64,000 bases of DNA, from positions 1,798,001 through 1,862,000 of the forward strand of contig NZ_CP104208.1 in the NCBI RefSeq assembly GCF_026230175.1, given 5' to 3'. Below the pieces are notes generated by a model, which worked only from the letters and a program-made list of their open reading frames with translations, was not told where the DNA came from and searched no databases. This document shows positions 37,795-46,569 of the stretch, piece after piece; positions within the stretch are counted from its first letter, which is position 1; every line of letters begins with the position of its first letter. The DNA comes from Desulfovibrio mangrovi. GTDB taxonomy: Bacteria > Desulfobacterota > Desulfovibrionia > Desulfovibrionales > Desulfovibrionaceae. The translations under genes were made by a program, and so were the position numbers.

Positions 37795-37824
37795 GAAAAC
37801 CCCCTGCATTTGCAGGGAGTTTTC
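37795..37824 (-). promoter_or_regulatory. Hairpin between infC and rpmI (attenuator or terminator-like)
   Basis: On the minus strand GAAAACTCCCTGCA pairs with TGCAGGGGGTTTTC with one mismatch, and the 3' arm ends in TTTTC. In other bacteria this intergenic region carries control of L35/L20 synthesis by L20 or by attenuation. A partial terminator would lower rpmI-rplT relative to infC. The exact mechanism here is inference. Confidence 0.55.
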
Positions 37825-37922
37825 ATGAAATTCCTCGTGAGCAAACGCTACTCGCGCCCATTAGAGCACGCAGAGCGGGGATATTGCGATAATTTCCCGC
37901 GCAAAGCAAGCCCCAAATGCAC

Positions 37923-38429
<507 letters not shown>

Positions 38430-38454
38430 ATCCTGCGGCTCCGGACGCCGGTTC

Positions 38455-40389
38455 TTAGGAAAAGCGATAGCTCATCCCTCCGTTGTTGAACGGTTCCTCA
38501 CAATCAGCCTTAATCAGCTCTACCACTTCCTCGAGAGTCTTGAAACCGAGGTCCTCACCCTTGCGAGGGCGAACGCTCACGCCTCCGGACTCCACCTCCT
38601 TATCCCCGATGACAAGCATGTAGGGGATCTTTGCAACCTGCGCCTCACGGACCTTGAAGCCCAGCTTTTCATTGCGGATATCGGCCTCGACACGAATGCC
38701 CTGTCTGGCCAGAATATCTTTCGCTTTCAGGGCGAAATCGGCATGTGCATCGGTAATGGAAAGCAGGCGAGCCTGAACAGGCGCAATCCACGTGGGGAAT
38801 GCACCCGCAAAATGTTCGGTCAGGATGCCGATAAAGCGTTCCACAGACCCGAGTATGACGCGATGGACCATAACCGGCCTATGCCGTTCACCATCTTCGC
38901 CGATGTACACCAAGTCAAAACGATCAGGCAAGGTAAAATCGCACTGCACGGTTGCGCACTGCCACTCGCGACCAAGACAGTCGCGCAGCTTGATGTCGAT
39001 CTTGGGGCCGTAGAACGCGCCGTCGCCCTCGTTGATGGCGTAAGGCAGGCCCACGCGCACCAGTGCTTCGGTCAGGGCGTTGGTGGCGAGATCCCAGTCG
39101 GCATCGGAGCCGATGGACTTCTCGGGACGGGTGGAAAGTTCAAGGGTGTACTCAAACCCGAATACCGCCATCACGTCACGCACAAAGTCGAGAACGCCGA
39201 TGATTTCTTCCTGCAGCTGGTCGGGGCGGCAGATGATGTGCGCATCGTCCTGCGTAAACTGGCGCACGCGCATAAGGCCGTGCAGCACACCGGACTTTTC
39301 GTGGCGATGCACGACGCCCAGTTCGAAGAAACGCTTGGGCAGCTCACGATAGCTGCGCAGCTGAGACTTGTAGATCAGCATGTGCGCAAGGCAGTTCATG
39401 GGCTTTACGCCATAGGGGGTTTCGTCGATCTCCGTGAAATACATGTTTTCACGGTAGTTGGCGTAGTGGCCGGAACGCTCCCACAGTTCGCGCTTGAGAA
39501 TCTGGGGCCCCTGCACGATATCGTAACCGCGCTTCAGGTGCTCCTTGCGCTCGAAATCTTCAATAATGGTACGGATCAACGCGCCTCTGGGGTGCCAGTA
39601 GGCCATGCCTGCGCCGCCTTCTTCCTGGAAGCTGAACAGGTCCAGCTGGGCACCGAGCTTGCGGTGATCGCGCTTCTTGGCTTCTTCCAGCATGGTGAGG
39701 TACTTTTTCAGCTCCTTGGGATCGCTGAAGGCGGTACCGTAAATGCGGGAAAGCATGCGGTTCTTTTCGTTGCCGCGCCAGTAGGCCCCGGCCACGCTCA
39801 TCAGCTTGAACGCCTTGATGAAGCTGGTATCGGGAATGTGGGGACCACGGCACAGGTCAACAAAATCACCGTGGCGGTAGAGAGAAACCACGTCATCAGG
39901 CACGGCGTCGATCAACTCGAGCTTGTAGCTTTCGCCCATGTCGCCGAACAGCTTCTTCGCCTCTTCCTTGGAGCATACGGAACGCTCGAAAGGCTGGGCT
40001 GCTTCGATAATCTTCGCCATTTCCGCTTCGATCGCCTCGAGGTCTTCGGGGGTGAAGGAGCGGTTGAAGTCGAAGTCGTAGTAGAAGCCGTTATCGATGG
40101 AAGGACCGATGGTCACCTTCACGTCGGGGAACAGTCGCTTTACCGCATCTGCCATGATGTGGGCCGTGGAGTGCCGAAGCAGTTCCAGGCCCTCGCGAGT
40201 GTCTACGTAAACGGGGGTGAGGGTTTCGCAACCTGCGGGAATGGTGGCAGTGAGATCAAGCATGGTTTCGCCACACTTGACCGCCAACACTTGCTTGAGC
40301 TTCTTGCCGCTCAAAGCTCCCTTCAGGGCGTCGCGACAGACGGCGTCCGCGGCGACCTCAACAACCTGTCCTTCGATAGACACGTTCAC
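38455..40389 (-). CDS. thrS: Threonyl-tRNA synthetase
   Basis: The 644-residue protein has TGS ([16 protein letters not shown]) and editing domains ([20 protein letters not shown], with the HxxxH metal site), a class II core ([40 protein letters not shown]) and the anticodon domain ([20 protein letters not shown]). The start is a GTG at 40389, with AGGAGT eight bases upstream, matching the usual N terminus; the frame to 40443 is less likely. It is the first protein gene of the infC-rpmI-rplT-pheST series. Confidence 0.95.
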   Translation of the reverse strand: MNVSIEGQVVEVAADAVCRDALKGALSGKKLKQVLAVKCGETMLDLTATIPAGCETLTPVYVDTREGLELLRHSTAHIMADAVKRLFPDVKVTIGPSIDNGFYYDFDFNRSFTPEDLEAIEAEMAKIIEAAQPFERSVCSKEEAKKLFGDMGESYKLELIDAVPDDVVSLYRHGDFVDLCRGPHIPDTSFIKAFKLMSVAGAYWRGNEKNRMLSRIYGTAFSDPKELKKYLTMLEEAKKRDHRKLGAQLDLFSFQEEGGAGMAYWHPRGALIRTIIEDFERKEHLKRGYDIVQGPQILKRELWERSGHYANYRENMYFTEIDETPYGVKPMNCLAHMLIYKSQLRSYRELPKRFFELGVVHRHEKSGVLHGLMRVRQFTQDDAHIICRPDQLQEEIIGVLDFVRDVMAVFGFEYTLELSTRPEKSIGSDADWDLATNALTEALVRVGLPYAINEGDGAFYGPKIDIKLRDCLGREWQCATVQCDFTLPDRFDLVYIGEDGERHRPVMVHRVILGSVERFIGILTEHFAGAFPTWIAPVQARLLSITDAHADFALKAKDILARQGIRVEADIRNEKLGFKVREAQVAKIPYMLVIGDKEVESGGVSVRPRKGEDLGFKTLEEVVELIKADCEEPFNNGGMSYRFS

Positions 40390-40430
40390 GATGGTAACTC
40401 CTGAAAAAATTTGTTGATACAAAAAACAAA

Positions 40431-40456
40431 AAGAGGGAGGCATTCCGCCTCCCTCT
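40431..40456 (-). terminator. Terminator after tRNA-Val, before thrS
   Basis: AGAGGGAGGC pairs with GCCTCCCTCT around a five-base loop and is followed on the minus strand by TTTTTGTTTTTTG. It separates the tRNA transcript from thrS, or could act as an attenuator for the thrS operon. Confidence 0.85.
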
Positions 40457-40470
40457 GCTCCGAATCAGTG

Positions 40471-40545
<75 letters not shown>

Positions 40546-40882
40546 ACACCGTTACGGCGGAGTCGGTATCTACGCACTTGGGTCGGGTTCGTCAAGCAGA
40601 AAAACATTTTTTTTGTTTTTTTCTTTCAAAACACATTCTGGCAACAACCGCCCACGGCCCGACCAGAGAAAACTTCTCCCCCGCCGCACAGCTCTGACCA
40701 TCTTTTTCCATCATATAATATACGCAAACGTTCCGCTCTGAAAAAAAATAGAAGATTCCGCTCTTTTTGACGCGGGTCACATACGGGATAAGCCAGATGC
40801 TCTAGTTTGCACTCAACGACGCACAAAAAGGGCGTGTCCGCCGCAGCGGCAAGACACAGTACCGCCCGACAGGAGCAAATCA
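40546..40882. other. Intergenic region upstream of hcp
   Basis: This stretch of about 340 bases has no gene I can support. It holds T- and A-rich tracts (around 40600-40625 and 40740), the palindrome listed next, and the hcp leader. The tRNA promoter on the minus strand must also lie here. Confidence 0.6.
40767..40781 (+). promoter_or_regulatory. Probable HcpR/FNR-type operator upstream of hcp
   Basis: TTGACGCGGGTCACA contains the inverted repeat TGAC-GCGG-GTCA, which has the 5-4-5 spacing of FNR/HcpR sites. It lies about 100 bases before the first hcp start. An HcpR-like gene is 3 kb away in the same module. HcpR is known to activate hcp and ferredoxin genes in Desulfovibrio, so this assignment is likely. 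Confidence 0.65.
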
Positions 40883-42568
40883 ATGCTGAAGAAGTTTCTC
40901 TCGTTTTTCACCGGCGGCACCGCCCAGACCAATAACGAAACAACATCCAAAAAGGAGTTTGCCATGTTCTGTAACCAGTGTGAACAAACTGCCAAGGGTA
41001 CCGGCTGCACCAAAGTAGGCGTTTGCGGCAAGCTGCCCGAAGTCTCCGATATTCAGGACCTCGTTGTCTACGCCCTGCGCGGCCTTGCTCTGGCTGCTCA
41101 GAAAACCGGCAACAAGGATGCGGCTCTCGGCCACTTTACCTCCAAGATGCTGTTCACCACCCTGACCAACGTGAACTTCGACCCCGCCCGTTTCCAGACC
41201 TTCATCAACGAGATCGTCGCCAAGCGTGACGAGATTCTGGCCAAGGGCGGCGCTTCCTTTGCTTCCGGCCCCGCAACCTTCAAGCCCGCCGCCACCATCG
41301 ACGGCCTTGTTGCCCAGGCCGAAGGCCATGGCGTAGCCGAATTCGACACCAACGAAGACATCCGTTCCGTCAAGCAGCTTCTGGTATACGGCCTGAAGGG
41401 TCTTGCCGCCTACACCGACCATGCCGCCGTACTCGGCCAGCAGGATCAGGTAGTATACGACTTCCTCTACAAGGGCCTCGCCGCCGGTTACGACGGCGTT
41501 GAACGTGATCTGAATGCATGGGTCGGCCTGCTGCTCGAATGCGGCAACGTGAACCTGCGCGCCATGGAACTGCTGGATGCCGGCAACACCGGCACCTACG
41601 GCCACCCCGTGCCCACCGAAGTTCCGCTGGGTCAGAAGAAGGGCAAGGCCATCCTCGTTTCCGGCCACGATCTGAAGGATCTGTTCGAACTGCTCAAGCA
41701 GACCGAAGGCAAAGGCATCAACATCTACACCCACGGTGAAATGCTGCCTTGCCACGGCTACCCTGAACTGAAGAAGTTCCCCCACTTCTACGGACACTAC
41801 GGTACCGCATGGCAGAACCAGCAGAAGGAATTCCCCGCATTCCCGGGCGCAATTCTCTTCACCACCAACTGCATCCAGAAGCCCGCAGACAACTACTCTG
41901 CCAACGTGTTCACCACCGGCCTTGTGGGCTGGCCCGGCCTCGTACACTGCGAGAATCAAGATTTCAGCCCTGTCATCAAGCGTGCTCTGGAGCTGCCCGG
42001 CTTTGCTGAAGACACCCCCGGCAAGACCGTCCTGACCGGCTTTGGCCGCAACGCGGTTCTCGGCGTGGCCGACAAGGTCATCGACGCCGTAAAGGCTGGC
42101 GCCATCCGCCACTTCTTCCTCGTAGGCGGCTGCGACGGTGCAAAGCCCGGCCGTAACTACTACACCGAATTCGTGGAAAAGACCCCCAAGGACACGGTTG
42201 TTCTCACTCTCGCCTGCGGCAAGTTCCGGTTCTTTGACAAGCAGATCGGCGACATCGGCGGCATTCCCCGTCTGCTCGACGTGGGCCAGTGCAACGACGC
42301 CTACTCCGCGGTACAGATCGCCGTAGCCCTTGCCGGCGCATTCAACTGCGGCGTGAACGACCTGCCCCTGTCCCTGGTGCTGAGCTGGTACGAGCAGAAG
42401 GCAGTGGTCATCCTGCTCAGCCTGCTGGCACTGGGCATCAAGGACATCCGCCTCGGACCCAGCCTGCCCGCCTTCGTGAGCCCCAATGTGCTGAACTTCC
42501 TTGTAGAAAACTACAACATCAAGCCCATTACCACGGCTGATGAAGACCTGAAGGCAATCCTCGGCTAA
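40883..42568 (+). CDS. hcp: Hydroxylamine reductase / hybrid-cluster protein, class 1
   Basis: The core starts MFCNQCEQTAKGTGCTKVGV and has the N-terminal cluster spacing C-x2-C-x8-C-x5-C. Hybrid-cluster ligands follow in FTTNCIQKP, GLVHCENQDF, FLVGGCDGAK and VLTLACGKFRFF, and the end reads LRLGPSLPAFVSPNVL-like text (IRLGPSLPAFVSPNVL). Hcp reduces NO or hydroxylamine in the cytoplasm. There are two good starts: the ATG at 40883 (AGGAG upstream) adds 27 residues, MLKKFLSFFTGGTAQTNNET..., and the ATG at 40964 (AAGGAG upstream) gives the standard N terminus. A ferredoxin gene follows. Confidence 0.95.
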   Translation: MLKKFLSFFTGGTAQTNNETTSKKEFAMFCNQCEQTAKGTGCTKVGVCGKLPEVSDIQDLVVYALRGLALAAQKTGNKDAALGHFTSKMLFTTLTNVNFDPARFQTFINEIVAKRDEILAKGGASFASGPATFKPAATIDGLVAQAEGHGVAEFDTNEDIRSVKQLLVYGLKGLAAYTDHAAVLGQQDQVVYDFLYKGLAAGYDGVERDLNAWVGLLLECGNVNLRAMELLDAGNTGTYGHPVPTEVPLGQKKGKAILVSGHDLKDLFELLKQTEGKGINIYTHGEMLPCHGYPELKKFPHFYGHYGTAWQNQQKEFPAFPGAILFTTNCIQKPADNYSANVFTTGLVGWPGLVHCENQDFSPVIKRALELPGFAEDTPGKTVLTGFGRNAVLGVADKVIDAVKAGAIRHFFLVGGCDGAKPGRNYYTEFVEKTPKDTVVLTLACGKFRFFDKQIGDIGGIPRLLDVGQCNDAYSAVQIAVALAGAFNCGVNDLPLSLVLSWYEQKAVVILLSLLALGIKDIRLGPSLPAFVSPNVLNFLVENYNIKPITTADEDLKAILG

Positions 42569-42587
42569 CCTGAAGTCTTATAGAATA

Positions 42588-42619
42588 AATCGGGAGGGGA
42601 ACCTCCTCCCCTCCCGATT
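42588..42619 (+). terminator. Strong hairpin after hcp
   Basis: AATCGGGAGGGGA pairs over 13 bases with TCCCCTCCCGATT around ACCTCC. No T-run follows, so it may act as an mRNA-stabilising or partial terminator between hcp and the ferredoxin gene. Confidence 0.55.
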
Positions 42620-42805
42620 ATCCCTCTGCCCCCTCGCCAAGGCAGCAGGAATGATTAGCATAGTCAAAGGCGCTCGCCCCTTCCGGCGATGGCCGGTCGA
42701 AGCTACCGGCTACCGCCCGAACGGGTGAAACCGACAGAATCAACACTACCGCCGCCCGCAATGCGGCATGAAAACAAACAGACAATCTCTACGGGGGAAA
42801 TTCAT

Positions 42806-43633
42806 ATGTCCAAGCAAGTACGCAAGATCATCGAAATCGACGAAGAAAAGTGCACCGGCTGCGGCCTGTGCATCATAGACTGCGCAGAAGGCGCGCTGGC
42901 CATTGTGGACGGCAAGGCCAAGATCGTGAAGGACTCCTTTTGTGACGGCCTTGGTGCATGCCTCGGCGCATGCCCCGAAGACGCCCTGAAGATCATTGAG
43001 CGTGAAGCAGACGACTTTGACGAAGAAGCCGCCATGGAATGGGTGGCCCAGCGTGACGGCAAGGCTCCCGCGGCTCACCACGGCACGCCCGCACATGCCC
43101 CCATCGCCCCGCACGGCCACGGCCATGCCCATGCACATGGTCAGGCTCAGAATCACGGCGGCGGCTGCGCATGCGCCGGCTCCATGGCCAAACAGGTAAA
43201 GCCCATTCAGGCAGCCGTTGTTTCCGGCGGCCCCGTATCCGGCCCCGGCCACTGGCCGCTGAAGATTCGTCTCGTGCCGCCCACGGCTGACTACCTGAAG
43301 GGAGCCGATGTGCTGGTGGCCGCAGACTGTGCTTCTGCCGCATCCCCCATCTTCCACAGCGAATTCGCCCGCGGCAAGGTCGTGCTGATCGGCTGCCCCA
43401 AGTTCGACGACACCGACGCCTACGTGCAGAAGATCACCGACATCCTCAGCACCAGCGGCATCAAGTCCATCAGCGTGCTGCGCATGGAAGTACCCTGCTG
43501 CCGCGGCCTCTCAGCATCCGTATTCGAGGCTGCCAAGCGCGCCTTCGCCAATACGGGCAACAGCACCCCCGTGCAGGAAATCATCATGACCTGCGGCGGC
43601 GCCCGCGCCGAACAGACCCTGTTCGGTCAATAA
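42806..43633 (+). CDS. Iron-sulfur (4Fe-4S) ferredoxin-type protein with a His-rich linker
   Basis: The 275-residue protein has an N-terminal two-cluster ferredoxin domain (CTGCGLCIIDCAEGAL and CDGLGACLGACPEDAL), an acidic stretch, a His/Ala-rich linker at about 90-125 (APHGHGHAHAHGQAQNHGGG, then CACAG), and a C-terminal domain with VLVAADCASAASPIF, VVLIGCPKFDD and VPCCRGLS. It probably carries electrons to Hcp; the His-rich stretch could bind metal. The ATG at 42806 has GGGGGAAA upstream, and the frame to 42689 is rejected. Desulfovibrio hcp loci commonly have such a partner. Confidence 0.88.
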   Translation: MSKQVRKIIEIDEEKCTGCGLCIIDCAEGALAIVDGKAKIVKDSFCDGLGACLGACPEDALKIIEREADDFDEEAAMEWVAQRDGKAPAAHHGTPAHAPIAPHGHGHAHAHGQAQNHGGGCACAGSMAKQVKPIQAAVVSGGPVSGPGHWPLKIRLVPPTADYLKGADVLVAADCASAASPIFHSEFARGKVVLIGCPKFDDTDAYVQKITDILSTSGIKSISVLRMEVPCCRGLSASVFEAAKRAFANTGNSTPVQEIIMTCGGARAEQTLFGQ

Positions 43634-43660
43634 CAGGCCCCAACCTCCTTGCCATATACG

Positions 43661-43690
43661 AAAAAGGCCACCCGATCGGGTGGCCTTTTT
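43661..43690. terminator. Bidirectional terminator between the ferredoxin and DUF1737 genes
   Basis: The 30-base perfect palindrome is A5-GGCCACCCGATCGGGTGGCC-T5. It can end both the plus-strand ferredoxin and the minus-strand gene at 43711. Confidence 0.9.
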
Positions 43691-43710
43691 CAGTTCAGCA
43701 GCAAAAATCG

Positions 43711-43941
43711 TTACTTGCCGCAGCCGCAAACCTTGCTTTCGAGCGGACCGACGGGCCGCACCTGCACGGGCTGATCTTCTGGCCACACTAAGGCCTGCGC
43801 CACGTAGGCAACACCCTTTTCAGGATGAAAGGTGATAGCGGGGGAACCGTGCAACACGTAGCCCTCTTCCAGCGCATCGGAAACACGCTTGCAGAAGGCG
43901 GAATCATCGGGACCGGTAAACAATCTGTATTTCTGTTTCAT
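43711..43941 (-). CDS. Small DUF1737-like protein
   Basis: The 76-residue protein MKQKYRLFTGPDDSAFCKRV... has YRLFTGPDDSAFCKRVSDAL, GYVLHGSPAITF and YVAQALVWP, which match the short DUF1737 pattern, and a Cys-rich end (KVCGCGK). Function is unknown. AGG-type bases precede the ATG. It lies between the ferredoxin and hcpR genes. Confidence 0.78.
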   Translation of the reverse strand: MKQKYRLFTGPDDSAFCKRVSDALEEGYVLHGSPAITFHPEKGVAYVAQALVWPEDQPVQVRPVGPLESKVCGCGK

Positions 43942-43987
43942 GGCAGTACCTGTCTTGGGGTTATCCGTCTTTCCAGCTCAAAACAAA

Positions 43988-44671
43988 TTACAAACTCTCC
44001 AGACCGGATGCCAATGCTTCCAGCGCATTGCGATCCAGAATGGTGATCTGCCTGCCTTCCACACGCACCATGCCTTCTTCAGCCATCTTGGTCAGCGCAC
44101 GGGAAAGGGTCTCACGGGCCGTGCCGAGCATGCCTGCCAGCAGCCCCTTGGCAATATCAAGGGTGAAGGAATCCGCACCGTCCTTCAGTTCGCTGGCTGT
44201 GACAAGATATGCCGCCAGACGCTGCGGAGTCTCTTTGAGCGTAAGGGCTTCAATCTTGTTGGCGAACTGACGCAGGCGGCTTGAAAGCGCCGCCATCATG
44301 TTCAAGGCAAGAGCGGGGTCTGAAGAAATGCGGGAAACAAGCCCTTCGCGCGGCAGAAACAGCAGGCGCGATTTTTCCACGGTAACGGCGTGGGCAGGAT
44401 AGGTGCCGCCCTGAAATACAGCCACTTCACCGAAGGGCTCACCGGGGCCAAACACATGCAGAATGGCCTCGCGACCATCGGGGGCGCTTTTGTAAATCTT
44501 CACATGCCCCTGCGCCACAACATAAAACCCCTTTGCCGGGGTTCCTTCAAAAAAGACCATCTCACCCTTCTCATAGGGCTTGTCCACAATGATGGAGGCA
44601 AGGCCTTCCAGCTGAGCTTGGGTAAGCCCGTTGAACAGGGGCAGATTGGCAATGACGTTTTGTACGAACAT
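43988..44671 (-). CDS. hcpR: CRP/FNR-family regulator, HcpR type
   Basis: The 227-residue protein has a cyclic-nucleotide-binding-type sensor domain (PYEKGEMVFFEGTPAKGFYV, FGPGEPFGEVAVFQGGTYPA), a dimer helix and a C-terminal winged helix (AGMLGTARETLSRALTKMAE, VRVEGRQITILDR). No FNR-type cysteine cluster is present in the N-terminal region. Its position beside hcp and the ferredoxin, and the TTGAC-N4-GTCA site upstream of hcp, point to HcpR, the nitrosative-stress regulator of Desulfovibrio. The name rests on context, not on unique motifs. Confidence 0.82.
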   Translation of the reverse strand: MFVQNVIANLPLFNGLTQAQLEGLASIIVDKPYEKGEMVFFEGTPAKGFYVVAQGHVKIYKSAPDGREAILHVFGPGEPFGEVAVFQGGTYPAHAVTVEKSRLLFLPREGLVSRISSDPALALNMMAALSSRLRQFANKIEALTLKETPQRLAAYLVTASELKDGADSFTLDIAKGLLAGMLGTARETLSRALTKMAEEGMVRVEGRQITILDRNALEALASGLESL

Positions 44672-44740
44672 CCGTTGTATCCTGCGCCCTGCAATTCCGT
44701 CCGGCCCGCCTTAGCGGCAGGCCGGACAACATTCGGGCGA

Positions 44741-45370
44741 TTAGAAGGTCCTGGCGATCTCCGCCGCCTTTTCCATGGCGGCCTTGCGCCGCTCCGCGGC
44801 CACTTCAGGACCGCCGCCGAGAGTGGGTTCCACCACTACGGAGGAGATGTCCGTGAAGCCGACAAAACCGAGAAAGGTTTCAAAATACCGCTTCTGGAAA
44901 TCATAGTTCTCATACGGCGTACCCGCAGGATACTCTCCGCCGCGGGAATAGGCAACAAAGGCGGGCTTGCCTGTCACAAGGCCAAAGTAGCCGTTTTCAT
45001 TGTACCCGAAGGTATGAGTGGGATGCGCCACCAGATCGACATACTGCTTCAGGCGGTACGGAATCCCGAAGTTCCACATGGGCACGGCAAACACATACTT
45101 GTCCGCAGCCTTGAACTGCTCGATAACGCGGAGCACCTTTTCCCACGCAGCCTTTTCTTCCGGCGTCGCCTCAATGCCCTGCCCCAACTTGTACCGGCCG
45201 GATACGGCATCGGCACCGAAGTCCGGCAACTGTTCGTCAAACACGTTCAGCACGGTCACTTCCACAGCGGGGTCCTTTTCCCTGTACGCAGCCACAAAAG
45301 CGTCGGCAGCGGCTATGGCGTGAGAACGTTCCTTACGGGGAGATGCCTGTATATACAGAAGCTTGGTCAT
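44741..45370 (-). CDS. azoR: FMN-dependent NADH-azoreductase
   Basis: The 209-residue protein starts MTKLLYIQASPRKERSHAIA and has KYVFAVPMWNFGIPYRLKQY, with the active loop, and FVAYSRGGEYPAGTPYENYD. It is a flavodoxin-fold azo- or quinone reductase with FMN. AGGAGG precedes the ATG. The upstream region is AT-rich with a long hairpin (45440-45490). It follows hcpR on the same strand, with a gap of about 70 bases. Confidence 0.93.
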   Translation of the reverse strand: MTKLLYIQASPRKERSHAIAAADAFVAAYREKDPAVEVTVLNVFDEQLPDFGADAVSGRYKLGQGIEATPEEKAAWEKVLRVIEQFKAADKYVFAVPMWNFGIPYRLKQYVDLVAHPTHTFGYNENGYFGLVTGKPAFVAYSRGGEYPAGTPYENYDFQKRYFETFLGFVGFTDISSVVVEPTLGGGPEVAAERRKAAMEKAAEIARTF

Positions 45371-45439
45371 GACAGCCTCCTATGGTTCAATATTAAATCA
45401 ATCAAATTTAAATCAAATATAATTCCTTGTTTCACCAAG

Positions 45440-45490
45440 GCAAGAGGCGTCTCCCCCACAAAACAATCTTACCGGGAGAGAGCCTCTTGC
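45440..45490. repeat. Long imperfect hairpin in the azoR upstream region
   Basis: GCAAGAGGC (45440-45448) pairs with GCCTCTTGC (45482-45490), and TCTCCC (45450-45455) pairs inside with GGGAGA (45474-45479). There is no T-run. It lies between the divergent azoR and the small gene at 45558. Its role is unknown. Confidence 0.5.
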
Positions 45491-45557
45491 AGGAAAGCGG
45501 TTTGCCAGATAGACCACCCTGCCTTATACTCCCCACATATTTCGAGGAGAATGCCAA

Positions 45558-45821
45558 ATGAACAAGATGTCACAAAAGGTGGCTGCCCGCGTTGAGGAAC
45601 TGCTCCGCGAGCAGCTTGAAGAAATGGGCGTAGATATTTCAAAGCTTGAGCCGCATGTCATTTCCGAAAGCATGCGTTGCGACGTGTATCCCGATGAAAG
45701 CATGGTTTACAGCTGGAAGGAAACCCAGCTCCTGCGCGTGGTGCCGGAAAAGGACGAGGAAGGCCTTGTCATCCGGTGGCGCATGTTCACCAAGGACGAC
45801 ACCGAGCCCATGGTCCACTAG
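45558..45821 (+). CDS. Small conserved-looking protein of unknown function
   Basis: The 87-residue protein MNKMSQKVAARVEELLREQL... is charged, with an N-terminal helix (ARVEELLREQLEEMGVDISK) and a beta-rich remainder (VYPDESMVYSWKETQLLRVV, VIRWRMFTKDDTEPMVH). I recognise no domain. A good ribosome-binding site (GAGGAG) and a strong terminator frame it, so it is a real single-gene unit. It is probably soluble. Confidence 0.7.
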   Translation: MNKMSQKVAARVEELLREQLEEMGVDISKLEPHVISESMRCDVYPDESMVYSWKETQLLRVVPEKDEEGLVIRWRMFTKDDTEPMVH

Positions 45822-45840
45822 TCTCACCGGAAAGACACAA

Positions 45841-45883
45841 AAAGCCGCCGGAGTATCCTGACTAGCGATACTCCGGCGGCTTT
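45841..45883 (+). terminator. Terminator after the 87-residue gene
   Basis: AAAGCCGCCGGAGTATC pairs perfectly with GATACTCCGGCGGCTTT around a nine-base loop. Confidence 0.88.
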
Positions 45884-45939
45884 GTCGTATGATTCAATCA
45901 ACCGCCCCGTCTGACCAAGGCAAGGGGGACAGTCTGCCG

Positions 45940-46569
45940 TTATGCGTTCACCTTCTCCCAGAAAGCGGGCCACTTTTCCAGCAACGCCTTCAAGGCGTTA
46001 CCACGGTGCGAACGACGGTTCTTCTCGTCCTTGGGCAACTCGGCAGAATGCTTGCCGTCCACAGGGTCGATGAACAGAGGATCGTAGCCGAAGCCGTTAT
46101 CGCCCTTGTACGCATGGCCGATACGGCCTTCCCATGCACCGTAGGCGGTGATGTAGTCACCATTGGGGGCGTAGGCGGACATGACGCAGCGGAAACGGGC
46201 AGTACGCTTCTCATCCGGCACATCGGCCAATGCTTCCAGCAGCTTCTGGTTATTGCGATCATCGGTGCCCGGCCCGGGCAGGTCAGGACGGTCGTCGCTG
46301 TAGCGGGCGGAGTATACGCCGGGGGCACCGTTCAGGGCATCCACTTCCAGACCGGAGTCGTCTGCCACGGCTATATGGCCAGTTGCCTGCGCCACGGTGC
46401 GCGCCTTGATAAGGGAGTTGTCCTCAAAGGTCACGCCGTCTTCCACTATCTCGCCAATCTCGGGAAAGGCATCCAGACCGATAACGGTCAGGCCGAAATC
46501 GCAAAGAGTGCGCTCCAGTTCAGCTATCTTTCCCTTGTTTCTGGTCGCCAGTACTATCGTCGTTGTCAT
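45940..46569 (-). CDS. rdgB: XTP/dITP pyrophosphatase
   Basis: The 209-residue protein starts TTIVLATRNKGKIAELERTL, the HAM1/RdgB signature, then AVADDSGLEVDALNGAPGVY, ARYSDDRPDLPGPGTDDRN and GFGYDPLFIDPVDGKHSAEL. It removes non-canonical purine nucleotides. Its start lies inside the preceding histidine-kinase gene: the two share 50 bases in different frames, and no clear ribosome-binding site is seen, so translation is likely coupled. Confidence 0.94.
   Translation of the reverse strand: MTTTIVLATRNKGKIAELERTLCDFGLTVIGLDAFPEIGEIVEDGVTFEDNSLIKARTVAQATGHIAVADDSGLEVDALNGAPGVYSARYSDDRPDLPGPGTDDRNNQKLLEALADVPDEKRTARFRCVMSAYAPNGDYITAYGAWEGRIGHAYKGDNGFGYDPLFIDPVDGKHSAELPKDEKNRRSHRGNALKALLEKWPAFWEKVNA

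Noticed and set aside
42661-42745. Fluoride or c-di-GMP riboswitch before the ferredoxin gene
   Set aside because: GGCGATGG and paired arms are suggestive, but the core spacing and conserved bases of both classes are missing.
42689-42805. N-terminal extension of the ferredoxin gene to 42689
   Set aside because: The extension has no domain and no ribosome-binding site, and covers the structured leader.
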